Source of the DNA: Nitrospinaceae bacterium
Lineage (GTDB): Bacteria; Nitrospinota; Nitrospinia; Nitrospinales; Nitrospinaceae
Length of the DNA stretch: 64,000 nt
Direction: 5' to 3'
Assembly: GCA_029261535.1 (NCBI GenBank)
Contig: JAJDBF010000070.1
Span: 1-64,000, forward strand
The first letter of the stretch is position 1; the number at the start of each line of letters is the position of its first letter. A program made the translations under genes and the position numbers. The notes below the pieces were generated by a model. The model saw only the letters and a program-made list of their open reading frames with translations. It did not search any database and was not told the DNA's origin. Shown here piece after piece: positions 1 through 9,232 of this stretch.

Positions 1-366
1 CTATCAGGTGTGCCGCTTCAAAACTTCCAACTTTGCCGGGCTTGGACCTGAAAAAAACGAGCCGCACAAAAAAACATCCCGACTCAACACTTCTCACAAC
101 CCTTCCGGCAACAGGCCCAAAGGGCTTGACCTCTTTAGACCTCTTTATACAATCAGGTAATGGTAGGTGGGGAACGGGGTTGAAGAGCAGGTTATGGTAT
201 TCTCTTGAGGGACTATAAATGGGAGCTTACTTAGCAAGTTGCAGTTAAGAAAGGATTTGATCCCTTTATTCCTTTATCAGGGAAAAATAAAATTGAACCC
301 GAGATGTCTCGCATATCCCTTCTGACACTTTGAATACTTAACAAGCAAATTAAAGGTAAGCATCTA
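1..366. other. Gene-free left edge of window
   Basis: No convincing coding region was found here. The short open frames have no ribosome binding site and no recognisable product. The stretch from about 110 to 145 is rich in repeated CCTCTTTA-like words. The left arm of an inverted repeat that brackets the next gene lies at 250-267. Confidence 0.5.
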
Positions 367-1471
367 ATGTCATTGGACTCTGAAAACACTCCCGATAGGG
401 AAAACTTTTTCCCAGATTTTGTTGAGCTGTCTAGAGAGTTAATTAATTTAAAAAGTGAGGGAAACAATGAAACAGACGAATTTAATACCGTTCTTGGGGA
501 TTGGATTGGTTTATATTTTCTTATAGATCGTTTTAATATCCAATTTGTCAAAGATAAAAAGGCCGAAGAATATATTATCAAGATAATGAACAGCCAACTA
601 ATTAAACCTAATTGGGAATTTTCCAAGGAACTCGCCCACCTAACCGGAATATCTCCTGAATGCGCCAATAAATTCAGAGAAGAGTGGTGGGCAGGGTTGC
701 TAGTTGGAAATGATTGGAATGACCAATATCAACGCTATTTTCAATTAATTCCGCCTTTTGTTCGAGAAGGAACTGATATTCCAGAAAATATAATTTCTTT
801 ATACGCTGAAACAAGATGGTGCTATATATTTGCTCAATTTAATGCATGCATTGCTCTATGTAGGGCGCTTGTTGAATCAATCGCTAAAGAAGTAGTAGGA
901 CAAAAGATAGGGCTAGATTTAAAGGGGGGTTCGGAAGGTTCAGACCTTCAGCGGTGCCTGTTCCTCTTGGAAAAAATCAAATATATTTCGAGTAGCTGTG
1001 CCCAAGAAACACGAATTTATTTGGTTAAAAATGCAAATTTAGTTATGCATGAAGGCAAACTTCCCTCCGAGGAAAATGCCTTAAATGCTATAGAAATTAC
1101 GCGACATTTTTTAGAAGAAATTTATATAAAGAAACCGTTTATATCGAATTAAGCTTATTGAAATTTTTATTTAGGTATGCAAGCAAATGACCAAACCCGG
1201 TCTTTTGTTTGGATTGAAACTCGCGAAAAATTATTTGTCAGAAAGGGGTCACCCATTAGCAGGCTCCGTGTCAATGGACAAAGATGTCCCTTGCCTCGAA
1301 AAGTGATTTCTTTTCGAAGTTAAATTTCTTTTCAAACAGGCCGGAGCTTTACGTTACGCATCCTGGTTTTCGTTTTGGTGGATGTCGTTCCTTTAAGGAT
1401 ACGCATCAGTCACCCATCTGGTTCAAGGCTTTGGCCGAGAGGCCTTTACAAGAAAAGGGGTCAAATCCTTT
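250..1471. repeat. 18-base inverted repeat pair bracketing one gene
   Basis: The left arm at 250-267 (AAAGGATTTGATCCCTTT) matches the reverse complement of the right arm at 1454-1471 at 17 of 18 positions. The only difference is one T/C at the centre. The arms enclose the AT-rich gene at 367-1152. This could be the footprint of a small inserted cassette or of flanking copies of a dispersed repeat. No transposase is present between the arms, and no target-site duplication was identified by eye. Confidence 0.5.
367..1152 (+). CDS. DUF4145-like protein of unknown function
   Basis: This is a 261-residue soluble protein without signal peptide or membrane segments. The C-terminal half (about residues 145-250) has the pattern of DUF4145-type domains: an aromatic, cysteine-containing helix (FAQFNACIALCRALVESIAK), a stretch with leucine-rich helices, and a late NANLVMHEG segment followed by a helix. 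Such domains occur alone or fused to restriction and defence proteins, but their activity is not defined. The gene is clearly more AT-rich than everything downstream, uses many TTA, ATA and AAT codons, and lies alone inside an 18-base inverted repeat pair, which suggests lateral transfer. The start has only a weak AAGG upstream. The family assignment rests on pattern recall and is moderate. Confidence 0.6.
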   Translation: MSLDSENTPDRENFFPDFVELSRELINLKSEGNNETDEFNTVLGDWIGLYFLIDRFNIQFVKDKKAEEYIIKIMNSQLIKPNWEFSKELAHLTGISPECANKFREEWWAGLLVGNDWNDQYQRYFQLIPPFVREGTDIPENIISLYAETRWCYIFAQFNACIALCRALVESIAKEVVGQKIGLDLKGGSEGSDLQRCLFLLEKIKYISSSCAQETRIYLVKNANLVMHEGKLPSEENALNAIEITRHFLEEIYIKKPFISN

Positions 1472-1510
1472 ATTGACTATAGGTTGAGAATCACCCTGCT
1501 CTTTGCTGGC

Positions 1511-1697
1511 CCCTTCGACAGGCTCAGGGCAGGCTCCGCGCCAGCACCCACCTTGCGGTGGGGCTAATAGGCTGAACCTGCAAGAGCTAATAATAATTTC
1601 TGAGCGCAGGAAAAATATTTGACGATAGCCGACCGCAAGGTCTGCGGCCCTCTTCCCTTCGACAAGCTCAGGACAGGCTCTAAGCTCAGGGTGACAG
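1511..1697. repeat. Two copies of CTTCGACA-type dispersed repeat
   Basis: The copy at 1511-1536 reads CCCTTCGACAGGCTCAGG and continues into GGCAGGCTC. The copy at 1654-1697 is a close variant that continues into GGCTCTAAGCTCAGGGTGACAG. The same family recurs at 31219-31260 and, shortened, at 40768-40789. The GCCTGAGC/GCTCAGGC portions can form a hairpin. Similar short repeats are scattered in many bacterial genomes, and their function is unknown. Confidence 0.7.
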
Positions 1698-1722
1698 TGA
1701 AAAAGCTAAAATCAAAGTCCAG

Positions 1723-1766
1723 GGCGAGATTCTTCTTCACCCTTTGGGTTCATCAGAATGACATGC
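1723..1766. repeat. GCGAGATTCTTC-type dispersed repeat, copy 1
   Basis: The core GGCGAGATTCTTC is followed by a TTCACCC...GGGTT inverted section and CAGAATGACA. Related copies with the same start and end lie at 18620-18650 and 59890-59934. The middle section varies in length between copies while both ends are conserved. Confidence 0.7.
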
Positions 1767-1920
1767 GGTGGTTTTTGTCGCCCCTCCGGCGAGGAGTCAG
1801 AATGACATGCGGGGATTTTATGTTTTACGTTAGCTGTGCGCCAGCACCCGCAAGGTCCGGTCGCCCCTCCGCCGACCGCCAGGTCCTGCAAAGAGGTCAC
1901 TTGCGTGACGGCTAACGGGG

Positions 1921-1945
1921 AAACATTTTGCAATGCGCTCAAAAA
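1921..1945 (-). repeat. 25-base repeat shared with 60012-60036
   Basis: This 25-base word is an exact reverse complement of positions 60012-60036, almost 58 kb away. It contains GAGCGCATTGCAAAATG. It lies within repeat-filled intergenic DNA at both sites, and the surrounding phrases (AGCTAAC, CCGCAAGG) also recur at both. This looks like a dispersed element, not chance. Confidence 0.75.
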
Positions 1946-2089
1946 ATATTTCTACTCAATCCAATGGTCAGCCATCTACACCCACGGCGAGTGGCGCAAG
2001 CTGGTGCGCGAAAGAGAATGCATCCAAACACCAGTGACATTGCCAGTAAAGTTGCCTATTAGCCCCACCGCAAGGAGTGCGCGGAGCAC

Positions 2090-2125
2090 AAAAAAAACGG
2101 GGAGGCCCTTGAAAGGACCTCCCCG
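2090..2125 (-). terminator. Rho-independent terminator of the multicopper oxidase gene
   Basis: Positions 2098-2109 pair with 2114-2125 in an 11-pair stem with one mismatch and a four-base loop. Read on the minus strand, the hairpin is followed by eight T residues (A run at 2090-2097). It lies 30 bases beyond the stop codon of the oxidase gene. Confidence 0.9.
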
Positions 2126-2154
2126 CTGGTAGTGCTTGCTTCTTTACGTCAGTG

Positions 2155-5100
2155 CTACCTCATAGACAGCCGATCATCCTGATCTGCCTGAGCGGACTTC
2201 CCGGAAGGGGTCGCGCCACCAAGAGGCAGGATGGATCGGTCGCCTTTCGGCAGAACCTTGAAGTACCCCCACTGCCCAGCTTGCTGATAGGGAGTGCGAG
2301 CGTTCAACCACAGGTAGGTCCCCGGTACATGATACGTACCCCCGGCACCGTTCATCAGGTAAGCCTGGATATATTCACCAGCGCCGAATTCCTCGACGTC
2401 GATCATATCCGAACCTTCCTGTTTGATGTGGCGCCGCCATTGGTGACCGTCCAGATTGAACATCTGGTTCTGCTCGTTATGAGCACCAAAGACGTTGATC
2501 ATTACCTTGTCGCCCGCATGGGCTTTCAAGGTCGGCGTTGCCGGCATGCTGTCCGCGGCGACACAAGGTGTGAAGATGTTACCTAATTCACAACCTTCGT
2601 CTTCACGGTACATCCACGGCTCGAGCCGGTAATTCACGCCTGTGAGCCCTGCAACATTCTGCAGGTAAGGCATGAAGGACGTTCCAAGAATGTTGTCCTC
2701 GTCCTGAAAGTACAGTGAGAAACTACGATAGTTCTCAAGGCCATTGTTTTCAGGATAGGTCTTGTCGACAATGACGTCGGCTTTCCAGGAATTGCCCATC
2801 GAAATATCTTTACCCGTTTCCGGATCACGATAGACAGAGCCCCGTGGGCCGATGATGATACCGCCGAACAAGCCGTGGCGAACATTCATCAGGTTGCCAA
2901 AGTCCCAGATCAATGCACCATTCAGATAATAATCCGGATGCGCATAGAACGTGTAGACCTTCGACTTGCCCGGAGCTACCGTCTGGTCGCCCGGGTTATT
3001 CCCGACGTTAATGCCCTGGCTGTCCTTAGGATCGAACGCCATGTTTTGCACATGCAGGGAAGATTTCCCCTCTTTCATCCGATTGGTCAGTTTCACCTTC
3101 ACACAATCGCCTACATTGACATGCAGGGTCAGCGGGTGAGGATTACCACCAGCGGCAACTTTCTTCACTTCGCTTTCGAGGGCGAAGATCTTGCCTAACG
3201 GATTGGCCAGAAGCAGTTTTCGCTCAAAGTCAACTTCGATCACGTCTTCCGTGTTCGGGTTGAACTTCAGCGCGCGGTCAATAGCAACCACACTGAAATT
3301 CTTGACCGGAGCACCCTTTTCACAAGGCGATGTTTTTGCCTTGAGAATACCGCGAGTGCCTTCGAGAGGTTTCAGATCCTTCTGCGGTTTATCAAACACC
3401 CGCATAAGAGTCCAGGAACCTTCCGACAGATGCGAGGAACGACCATCAAAGATCAGGTAGTCACCCGGCATCTGCTGATAACCGCCTGCCGTAGTGGCCA
3501 GGTCATAACGCTCGGCAATCCCGATATGGATACCGTTAACAACACGGGAATCAGGATCGTAACGCTCAGGACGGAACCCATGACCGGAAACATTGAAGGT
3601 ATGGGTTTCGTTCATCATGCCGTGCAGAATGCGGAACACCACGTTATCACCCAGGTACGCCCGAAGAATCGGGGTATCAGGATCGCGATGCGCCTTACTA
3701 CTGAACATCACCGACGGGTCTGGATTCGCGCGTAAACGTGAAGTCAGAGATGCCGCACGGAAGTTAAAACCGCCACCGGAAGTATGCGTCCCACCATTGA
3801 GGTAAGGAAACGCCACTTCCAGCATGTCAGTCGGCATCTGAAAGGAAATAGACTGACCCGCCGCAATCGCGTTTTCACGCGACATCCCAGGAGGGTTCCC
3901 TTCAGTCACTAACTGGGCGGTGTGAGGCACTGTATCGTGAAGCTGGACAACCAGTTCACGGAAACTGCCGTTCCGCCCAAAGGCGATGGGCTCCGTGCCA
4001 TGAATATCGGCAACGGGGCCACTGCGAATTTCTTCGCCTGTGGCTGGATCATGATACGTAGAACCCCAGGGTTCTACGATAGTCGAACCGATACCGCCAT
4101 GTGGCCAAGTCGTAGCACCAAACGCGTGATCGTGCCAGAACACCAGACCGAGGTCAGCATCCACCCACCAGCGATAACGAACGTACTCTGCCGATACAAT
4201 CTGACCTGCCTTATGAGCATGAGTCATTCCTTCAGTGAAGGTGATCGTATAGACATCGTCCTTCGCCGTGTTGGGCTTGGGTTCGATTTTTTCTATCCAC
4301 CGGGCATCCTTACCGTTGGGGACTTCGATCCCGACGATAATGTCTGCGCCAACGTGGAACATGGTGGCATGGTGCGCCAGTTTGACCTTCACCGATTTGT
4401 CGCCAACCTTGGTACTGGTTAACACTTTGGCGTTCATCGGAACCGGCATGCCCACATGATGGCCATCTTTTTGCTTCTTATCAAACTGTCGGTAGGAGCG
4501 CATGGACTGGTCATAAGAGAAACCAGAAATAACCCCGTCTGACGCTTGATTATCGAACTGGAAGAAATGTGGATGGATGTTGATCTTCGACATTTGAAAA
4601 TTGGTGAAGTCATCATCGTTCCACTCACTGGTCAACAGGAGATCAACGCAGTCATACACGTTGGCACGGATAACCAGAGGTATTGCTTTCTTCGGGTCCG
4701 CTTTCACTTCTGCCATGTCTTCATCAATGACATAAATCAAGCCGTATTTATCAATAACCGGCTTGGTATCGCCATACGCTCCGGACAACTCAATTGGAGT
4801 GTTGATGAAGTGCAGGTTGTACTGCCGACGGCCCGCGCCTTCCGGACACAAACTCCAGCGACCCTGCTCACCCGGTTTCGCGGGTGCACTGCTTTCCATA
4901 CCAGCACCGGAACGACCACTACCAGATTCCGTCTTGGTGATGATCTTATTGTCGGTTTTGTTATGGAAAGGCTCAAGCCAGGGTGCGCCACCATGATGCC
5001 GCGCAAACGGAACACGCTTGCCAAAATGCGGTGTCATGTGAGGCCACGCCAACTTGCCATTGGTCGGGTGGAACTGAAGTGGGAAACGCTTGCCAGGCAT

Positions 5101-7050
5101 TGGCGAGGTGTACTTCGCCATTGCGTAAGTCGCTTCACGCTCGGACATAGCTTTATTGCCGTTCCAGGCATAATCCCAAACAGTGCCGTCGTAGGCAAGA
5201 ATCTGCCCTTTTTCATCGTCGGTGTGTCCAGGCTGGCCCTGAGGCGGCAACATCTGCTTGACCCATTCCTTGATGTTGACAACAGGAACGTCCTTACTCC
5301 AGTCGCTCTTGCCACTGCCAACAACCTTGAACTTCTTACCGTACCAGTTCATCTGTTTGCCAACCAGATCAGTCGAGTGAACACCCTTGGGGATGTACCC
5401 TGCTCGATCCGGAAGCTCAACCAGTGGACGCATGACATCGGTACTACCTTTAGGATAGTTACCATCCTGAATGGTGTTGTACACGCGCCAGTAGCCCCAC
5501 ATACCCGCAACATAATGATGCGCTACGTGGCAATGGAACAGGAAGTCGCCAGCCAGCTTCTGACAAAGACCAGAACCGCACTCGGTTTCCAGATCAATGG
5601 CTTCGGAAGGCCCAATGACTTCTACGTCGACACGGTCAGTCGTGGTACGAACAACAGGGTATTTAACCGGACCATCGTAGGCCGCAGTCAACAGGTTCCG
5701 AATCCCTGGCTCACGCTTTGGAGCGCGGGTCCAGCGAATCGTACCGCCATGGGGATGGTGCGAATGGAAAACTTCGCCACCGCCGTGAATCAGGCGAAAC
5801 TTGACCGGGTCACCCATGTAAGACCGTGGCACCGTGGTGGGCACGTCTGCAAAGGTGTACGAGCTGTACGATAAAGATTCATCTTCGTAATGAAACATCT
5901 TTTCCTGTACCGCCAGGTTGTTAATACCAAACGGCTCGGAACGATAGTTCATTGCGCGAGCTGACGGACGATAAGCATCAGTCAGTGGATCGCGCTGAGG
6001 AATCATCTCACCATGACGATTGAGTGGACGAAAGGATTCGTCACCCACTTCATGGTAGAACAGCACGAACTCACGAAAGTCCTTGGTGTCCTTGTGAGAG
6101 ATCATCGCCATCCAGCCATTTTCCAGCTCTTTGCCAGTCCATGGGTCGAGGTAGGTCGAACCGCGAGGCTCAACCATGAAGGCACCGATCAGGCCGAGAG
6201 AAGACGGATCGCGTCCGCCATGGCTCTGGATCAAATGACTGCCTTCCTGCTCGTCAACCGGGATGTACCACTCAAAGTTCTGGGTTTCACCGGCAGGAAT
6301 GATCGCACCCGGGGTAGCCGCCGTATCAGGCAGACCCGAGTCGCTGATGATAATGGCAGAACCGTTGACCTGAAAGCCAATGGATTCGTCCTCAACAGCG
6401 TTGGTCACCTTGAACCGAACACAATCTCCCTGGTTGCCACGAATAGCCAAAGGGGAAATAGCATCGCCCTGCAAACCTGTGGAAACAGCACCCGGATCAA
6501 GCTCATCCTCCCGAGCTGCGGCATTTTTCTTTTCTTCCGCGCGGACTTTTCCGATGTCCTTGGTCAAAACGAACATGTAACCTGGGAAAAAGTCGCCCCA
6601 CTGATTCAGCGTAATTTCCACGTTGATGGCAGTGATGTCGTAACTCTTGGTGGGAACGCCTGCCGGGCAATGCCCGCCCTGACGTGCCGCATCGGCCGCT
6701 TCAGTGGTCGGTCCCAACAGGTAACCGTTTTGCAACTGATGCGCCGCCCAGGATTCGTGAAAACCACCGCCGGAGGACGCAGGCGAAGCGTGCTCCTTCA
6801 ATTTACCTTTTAGGCGATCCATCAAGGACATAAACGTCTTGTCCAGGCGTTTCTGATCACCCACTTTTCCTTCCATCATTTCTTCGTACTGCACCTGGTT
6901 TTCAAGTTTATCCAACCAGATGGGTCGATCCACTGCCTCTTGCCCACTCCCATGACCCTGATGGGGATTTCCCCAAACAGCCGCCATAGGAAAGACCAGA
7001 GCCAGTGCCAACATAACGACCAAATAACTTGGCACCTTCCTCATTTGCAA
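2155..7050 (-). CDS. Giant exported multicopper oxidase
   Basis: This is a 1631-residue protein with a Sec signal peptide (about residues 1-27, hydrophobic core LVVMLALALVFPMAA) and several cupredoxin-like modules. Copper motifs visible are HSHHPHGG (H429, H431, H432, H434), a full type 1/type 3 signature HCHVAHHYVAGM (H506, C507, H508, H512, M517), HPH at 826-828, HDH at 973-975 and a nearby WPHGG. The last module (about 1380-1610) keeps isolated histidines (H1524, H1536) but lacks an HCH motif and may be only structural. The size and repeated WGSTYxDP and GSxYxDPxTG phrases resemble very large oxidases such as MofA, MnxG and OmpB, some of which oxidise Mn(II) or take part in metal reduction. 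The substrate here is unknown. The gene stands alone, with its own terminator. Confidence 0.88.
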   Translation of the reverse strand: MQMRKVPSYLVVMLALALVFPMAAVWGNPHQGHGSGQEAVDRPIWLDKLENQVQYEEMMEGKVGDQKRLDKTFMSLMDRLKGKLKEHASPASSGGGFHESWAAHQLQNGYLLGPTTEAADAARQGGHCPAGVPTKSYDITAINVEITLNQWGDFFPGYMFVLTKDIGKVRAEEKKNAAAREDELDPGAVSTGLQGDAISPLAIRGNQGDCVRFKVTNAVEDESIGFQVNGSAIIISDSGLPDTAATPGAIIPAGETQNFEWYIPVDEQEGSHLIQSHGGRDPSSLGLIGAFMVEPRGSTYLDPWTGKELENGWMAMISHKDTKDFREFVLFYHEVGDESFRPLNRHGEMIPQRDPLTDAYRPSARAMNYRSEPFGINNLAVQEKMFHYEDESLSYSSYTFADVPTTVPRSYMGDPVKFRLIHGGGEVFHSHHPHGGTIRWTRAPKREPGIRNLLTAAYDGPVKYPVVRTTTDRVDVEVIGPSEAIDLETECGSGLCQKLAGDFLFHCHVAHHYVAGMWGYWRVYNTIQDGNYPKGSTDVMRPLVELPDRAGYIPKGVHSTDLVGKQMNWYGKKFKVVGSGKSDWSKDVPVVNIKEWVKQMLPPQGQPGHTDDEKGQILAYDGTVWDYAWNGNKAMSEREATYAMAKYTSPMPGKRFPLQFHPTNGKLAWPHMTPHFGKRVPFARHHGGAPWLEPFHNKTDNKIITKTESGSGRSGAGMESSAPAKPGEQGRWSLCPEGAGRRQYNLHFINTPIELSGAYGDTKPVIDKYGLIYVIDEDMAEVKADPKKAIPLVIRANVYDCVDLLLTSEWNDDDFTNFQMSKINIHPHFFQFDNQASDGVISGFSYDQSMRSYRQFDKKQKDGHHVGMPVPMNAKVLTSTKVGDKSVKVKLAHHATMFHVGADIIVGIEVPNGKDARWIEKIEPKPNTAKDDVYTITFTEGMTHAHKAGQIVSAEYVRYRWWVDADLGLVFWHDHAFGATTWPHGGIGSTIVEPWGSTYHDPATGEEIRSGPVADIHGTEPIAFGRNGSFRELVVQLHDTVPHTAQLVTEGNPPGMSRENAIAAGQSISFQMPTDMLEVAFPYLNGGTHTSGGGFNFRAASLTSRLRANPDPSVMFSSKAHRDPDTPILRAYLGDNVVFRILHGMMNETHTFNVSGHGFRPERYDPDSRVVNGIHIGIAERYDLATTAGGYQQMPGDYLIFDGRSSHLSEGSWTLMRVFDKPQKDLKPLEGTRGILKAKTSPCEKGAPVKNFSVVAIDRALKFNPNTEDVIEVDFERKLLLANPLGKIFALESEVKKVAAGGNPHPLTLHVNVGDCVKVKLTNRMKEGKSSLHVQNMAFDPKDSQGINVGNNPGDQTVAPGKSKVYTFYAHPDYYLNGALIWDFGNLMNVRHGLFGGIIIGPRGSVYRDPETGKDISMGNSWKADVIVDKTYPENNGLENYRSFSLYFQDEDNILGTSFMPYLQNVAGLTGVNYRLEPWMYREDEGCELGNIFTPCVAADSMPATPTLKAHAGDKVMINVFGAHNEQNQMFNLDGHQWRRHIKQEGSDMIDVEEFGAGEYIQAYLMNGAGGTYHVPGTYLWLNARTPYQQAGQWGYFKVLPKGDRSILPLGGATPSGKSAQADQDDRLSMR

Positions 7051-7401
7051 ATCCCTCCTGAAAGGTATGACAAAAAAACTTCCTCACTCAAAAAACACCA
7101 TTAAAACCAATAGGTTAAACAGCGTTTTCACAAAATTGACAGACCTGAGCTCCAGTCGGAACTTGGGCCATTGAGTTATTGATAGAAATTGAAGGTGTTT
7201 TATTCCAGAAAACTGCATTAAAAAAAGAGGTCAGGGATCAAAACCGATCAGCCCTAACGAAGGCAACTTCATGGATTTTAGTGGTTTAGGTCAAAATTTC
7301 AGGAGGGAAATTTTTAAGTCTCGCATCTGCGAAAAAAAGGCGGCGGAAAAAAATAAAATTAATCTGAATTTTTTGGGAAGAAACTGTAGGAAAAAAGGAA
7401 C
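7051..7401. other. Intergenic region between oxidase and sigma factor genes
   Basis: About 350 bases separate the oxidase start from the end of the sigma factor gene, both on the minus strand. An AGGAGGGATTT-type ribosome binding site for the oxidase is visible on the minus strand just upstream of its start (7053-7063 region). No confident promoter, terminator or small gene was recognised. An open frame at 7271-7519 overlaps the sigma gene and has no support. Confidence 0.45.
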
Positions 7402-8013
7402 TTATAAGAAAAGCTTTCCGGGTCGTGATAACTTTCGCTTAAGGCTGACTTTGGCACGAGCAATGCGGGACATCACGGTTCCAATGGGTAATTCCATAGA
7501 GGAGGCGATTTCCTTGTAGGATTTTTTCTCGAAGTAAAACATCTGGATGGGGCGTTTTAAACGGGGTTCAAGGGTCTCCAGAGCGGACCTGATAGCCCGA
7601 GCCGTTTCTTCGTCAAGGAATTCCTGCTCGATATTGGTCTTGCCGCCCAAGGCACTGCTCATGCTTTCAAATTCCAGGAAAGTCTTTTTTTTATTTTTCT
7701 CAATACCCTTAAGAAAAAGATTCCTCAGAATTGAAAACAGCCAGCTTTTGGCTTTGGCCTGATCCTTCAGCTGAGCAAAATTTTTGAAGGCGAAATAAAA
7801 GGCCTCTTGGGAAAGGTCCTCAGCATCCTGGCGTTTACCGGTCATTCTAAAGGCGCACCGGAAAATCAGGTCGAGGTGAGGTAGCAGGTGTTCACGTGCT
7901 TCCTCCGTGCAACCGTCTCCAAAATGTGGCGTGAATTTATTCAAAAGATCAATGGGGAAAACGGTTAACCTGCAATTGCCGTAAACGCCTTGAGATACCT
8001 GCTTTTCTGGCAA
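7402..8013 (-). CDS. ECF-type RNA polymerase sigma factor
   Basis: This 203-residue protein has the two-domain layout of extracytoplasmic-function sigma factors. Region 2 (about residues 45-105) contains RMTGKRQDAEDLSQEAFYFA and a following WLFSILRN helix, which would contact the -10 element. Region 4 (about 140-196) contains a YKEIASSMELPIGTVMSRI helix-turn-helix that would contact the -35 element. A roughly 40-residue N-terminal extension precedes region 2. No anti-sigma factor gene adjoins it. It is divergent from a ferritin-like gene with about 140 bases between starts. The start is the first Met of the frame and could be later. Confidence 0.9.
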   Translation of the reverse strand: MPEKQVSQGVYGNCRLTVFPIDLLNKFTPHFGDGCTEEAREHLLPHLDLIFRCAFRMTGKRQDAEDLSQEAFYFAFKNFAQLKDQAKAKSWLFSILRNLFLKGIEKNKKKTFLEFESMSSALGGKTNIEQEFLDEETARAIRSALETLEPRLKRPIQMFYFEKKSYKEIASSMELPIGTVMSRIARAKVSLKRKLSRPGKLFL

Positions 8014-8155
8014 AATTTACACAGTTATTACTCAAAAATTATAGGATACTAGCCAAAAAATCAATGGTTAAATTACCCACTCCCACAGTGTTTATTTTGG
8101 TTTCATTCTTATATGAAATCAGTATAATCTCTAATTTTTATCCCTCGGGGATTCC

Positions 8156-8656
8156 ATGGACGAGCAGACGCACGATTTGATCACTGATTCAGAGATTCTC
8201 GATATTGCCCTTAAAATTGAGCGGGAAGGACAGCATTTTTACAAACAGCTCGCCGCCATGATGCAGACCCCTGATATCAAAGGTTTTCTGGACCAAATGG
8301 CGATTGAGGAAACGAACCACGAACGCCAGTTCAAAAAAATGATCGGGGATAAAACGGGCAAGAATTACGGTTGGGAAGATAAAACCGACCTGCGTGAAAC
8401 CATCAAAAGCCTGTTCCAGACCGATATATTTCCCAATATTGATGACAAGAAAAACTCTGAGAATCAATTTCCTTCAGTAGAGGAAGCCATCGATTTTGCC
8501 ATTGAAGCCGAAATGATCTCTATGGAATTTTACCGGCTTCTGGGTGAATACTGTGAAGACCTTGAAGCCAAAACGGTGCTGGTCATGCTGGAAAAAGCCG
8601 AAGTGGAACATCTCAATTATATGAAAATCCTTAGAGCCAAATACACCAGCATCTGA
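8156..8656 (+). CDS. Rubrerythrin-like ferritin-family diiron protein
   Basis: The 166-residue protein is a four-helix bundle of the ferritin/rubrerythrin superfamily. The first helix pair carries E22/E24 with HFY and EETNH (E52, H55). The second pair carries EAEMISMEFYRLL and EKAEVEHLNYM, giving the ExxH-type iron ligands twice. It has no rubredoxin domain, so it resembles stand-alone erythrins that handle peroxide or oxygen stress, or store iron. A TATAAT at 8123-8128 upstream could be its -10 element, though no good -35 was seen. It is divergent from the ECF sigma factor gene, which makes shared stress regulation plausible but unproven. Confidence 0.82.
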   Translation: MDEQTHDLITDSEILDIALKIEREGQHFYKQLAAMMQTPDIKGFLDQMAIEETNHERQFKKMIGDKTGKNYGWEDKTDLRETIKSLFQTDIFPNIDDKKNSENQFPSVEEAIDFAIEAEMISMEFYRLLGEYCEDLEAKTVLVMLEKAEVEHLNYMKILRAKYTSI

Positions 8657-9232
8657 TTCTCCCCCTCACAAATTGAACCGCCGCTCCCAAAAGCTTTAAG
8701 TCGGACCCATCCCGCAATACCAGACCATCGCCAAGCCCCTGCCCCAGACATCCGCGAATACTCGTAGCATCCTTTACCTCGCAAAAAAAAAACCACATAG
8801 CCATCCCTCAATCCAATACTGTCACATGGATTTCCTTCAACCTTACCAAGATATTTCTACCCCTCATTTATTTATTCCCAAAAAAATTTTGAGTTTTTAA
8901 AATTTATACCTTTCAATATTTTCTGTTTCCCTTAGCCTGAATTCAAGGAAGGGAATAGAGCACCTACAAAACATAGCCCAATTTAGCTAAGTTTTTTACC
9001 ATAAGAAACCTTTAACACCTTCTCAAGGCGGCATCGATCTCTTAAAAAAAAACATTCCCCTTCAAGTTTTCATAATCACCCGCCCACTCGCTTTGAAAAG
9101 TGGCCAGCCCGGTGAGAGGGGATCAAACTTAGGTTGCTTTACACGTTCAAGGATTTTTTCCTCATTTACGTTCTGATGGCTTTACCAAAAGCACCTAAAT
9201 CACTTAGCAACTTTAAGGAGAAAACCCAGATC
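8657..9232. other. Gene-free region upstream of chemoreceptor
   Basis: About 570 bases without a supported gene. The sequence is AT-rich with poly-A and poly-T runs. Open frames on the minus strand have no family features. The chemoreceptor frame is open from 9134, but the ribosome binding site favours a start at 9233. Confidence 0.45.

Larger units (their letters stand above)
1153..2086. other. Gene-free zone built from dispersed repeats
   Basis: About 0.9 kb holds no supportable gene. It contains the right arm of the inverted repeat at 1454-1471, two copies of a CTTCGACA-type repeat, a GCGAGATTCTTC-type repeat, and a 25-base word also found near 60.0 kb. It also has several copies of the phrases CCGACCGCAAGGTC and AGCCCCACCGCAAGG. 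Open frames across it are low-quality translations of these repeats. Confidence 0.6.

Noticed and set aside
33..218. 61-residue open frame at the left edge
   Set aside because: It has no ribosome binding site and no family features, and its translation is of mixed composition.
1619..2132. Open frames across the repeat-rich gap
   Set aside because: They translate dispersed repeats and overlap each other on both strands. None has a start site.
2152..6813. Many open frames on the plus strand across the multicopper oxidase
   Set aside because: They are shadows of the long minus-strand gene with its well-formed domains and signal peptide.
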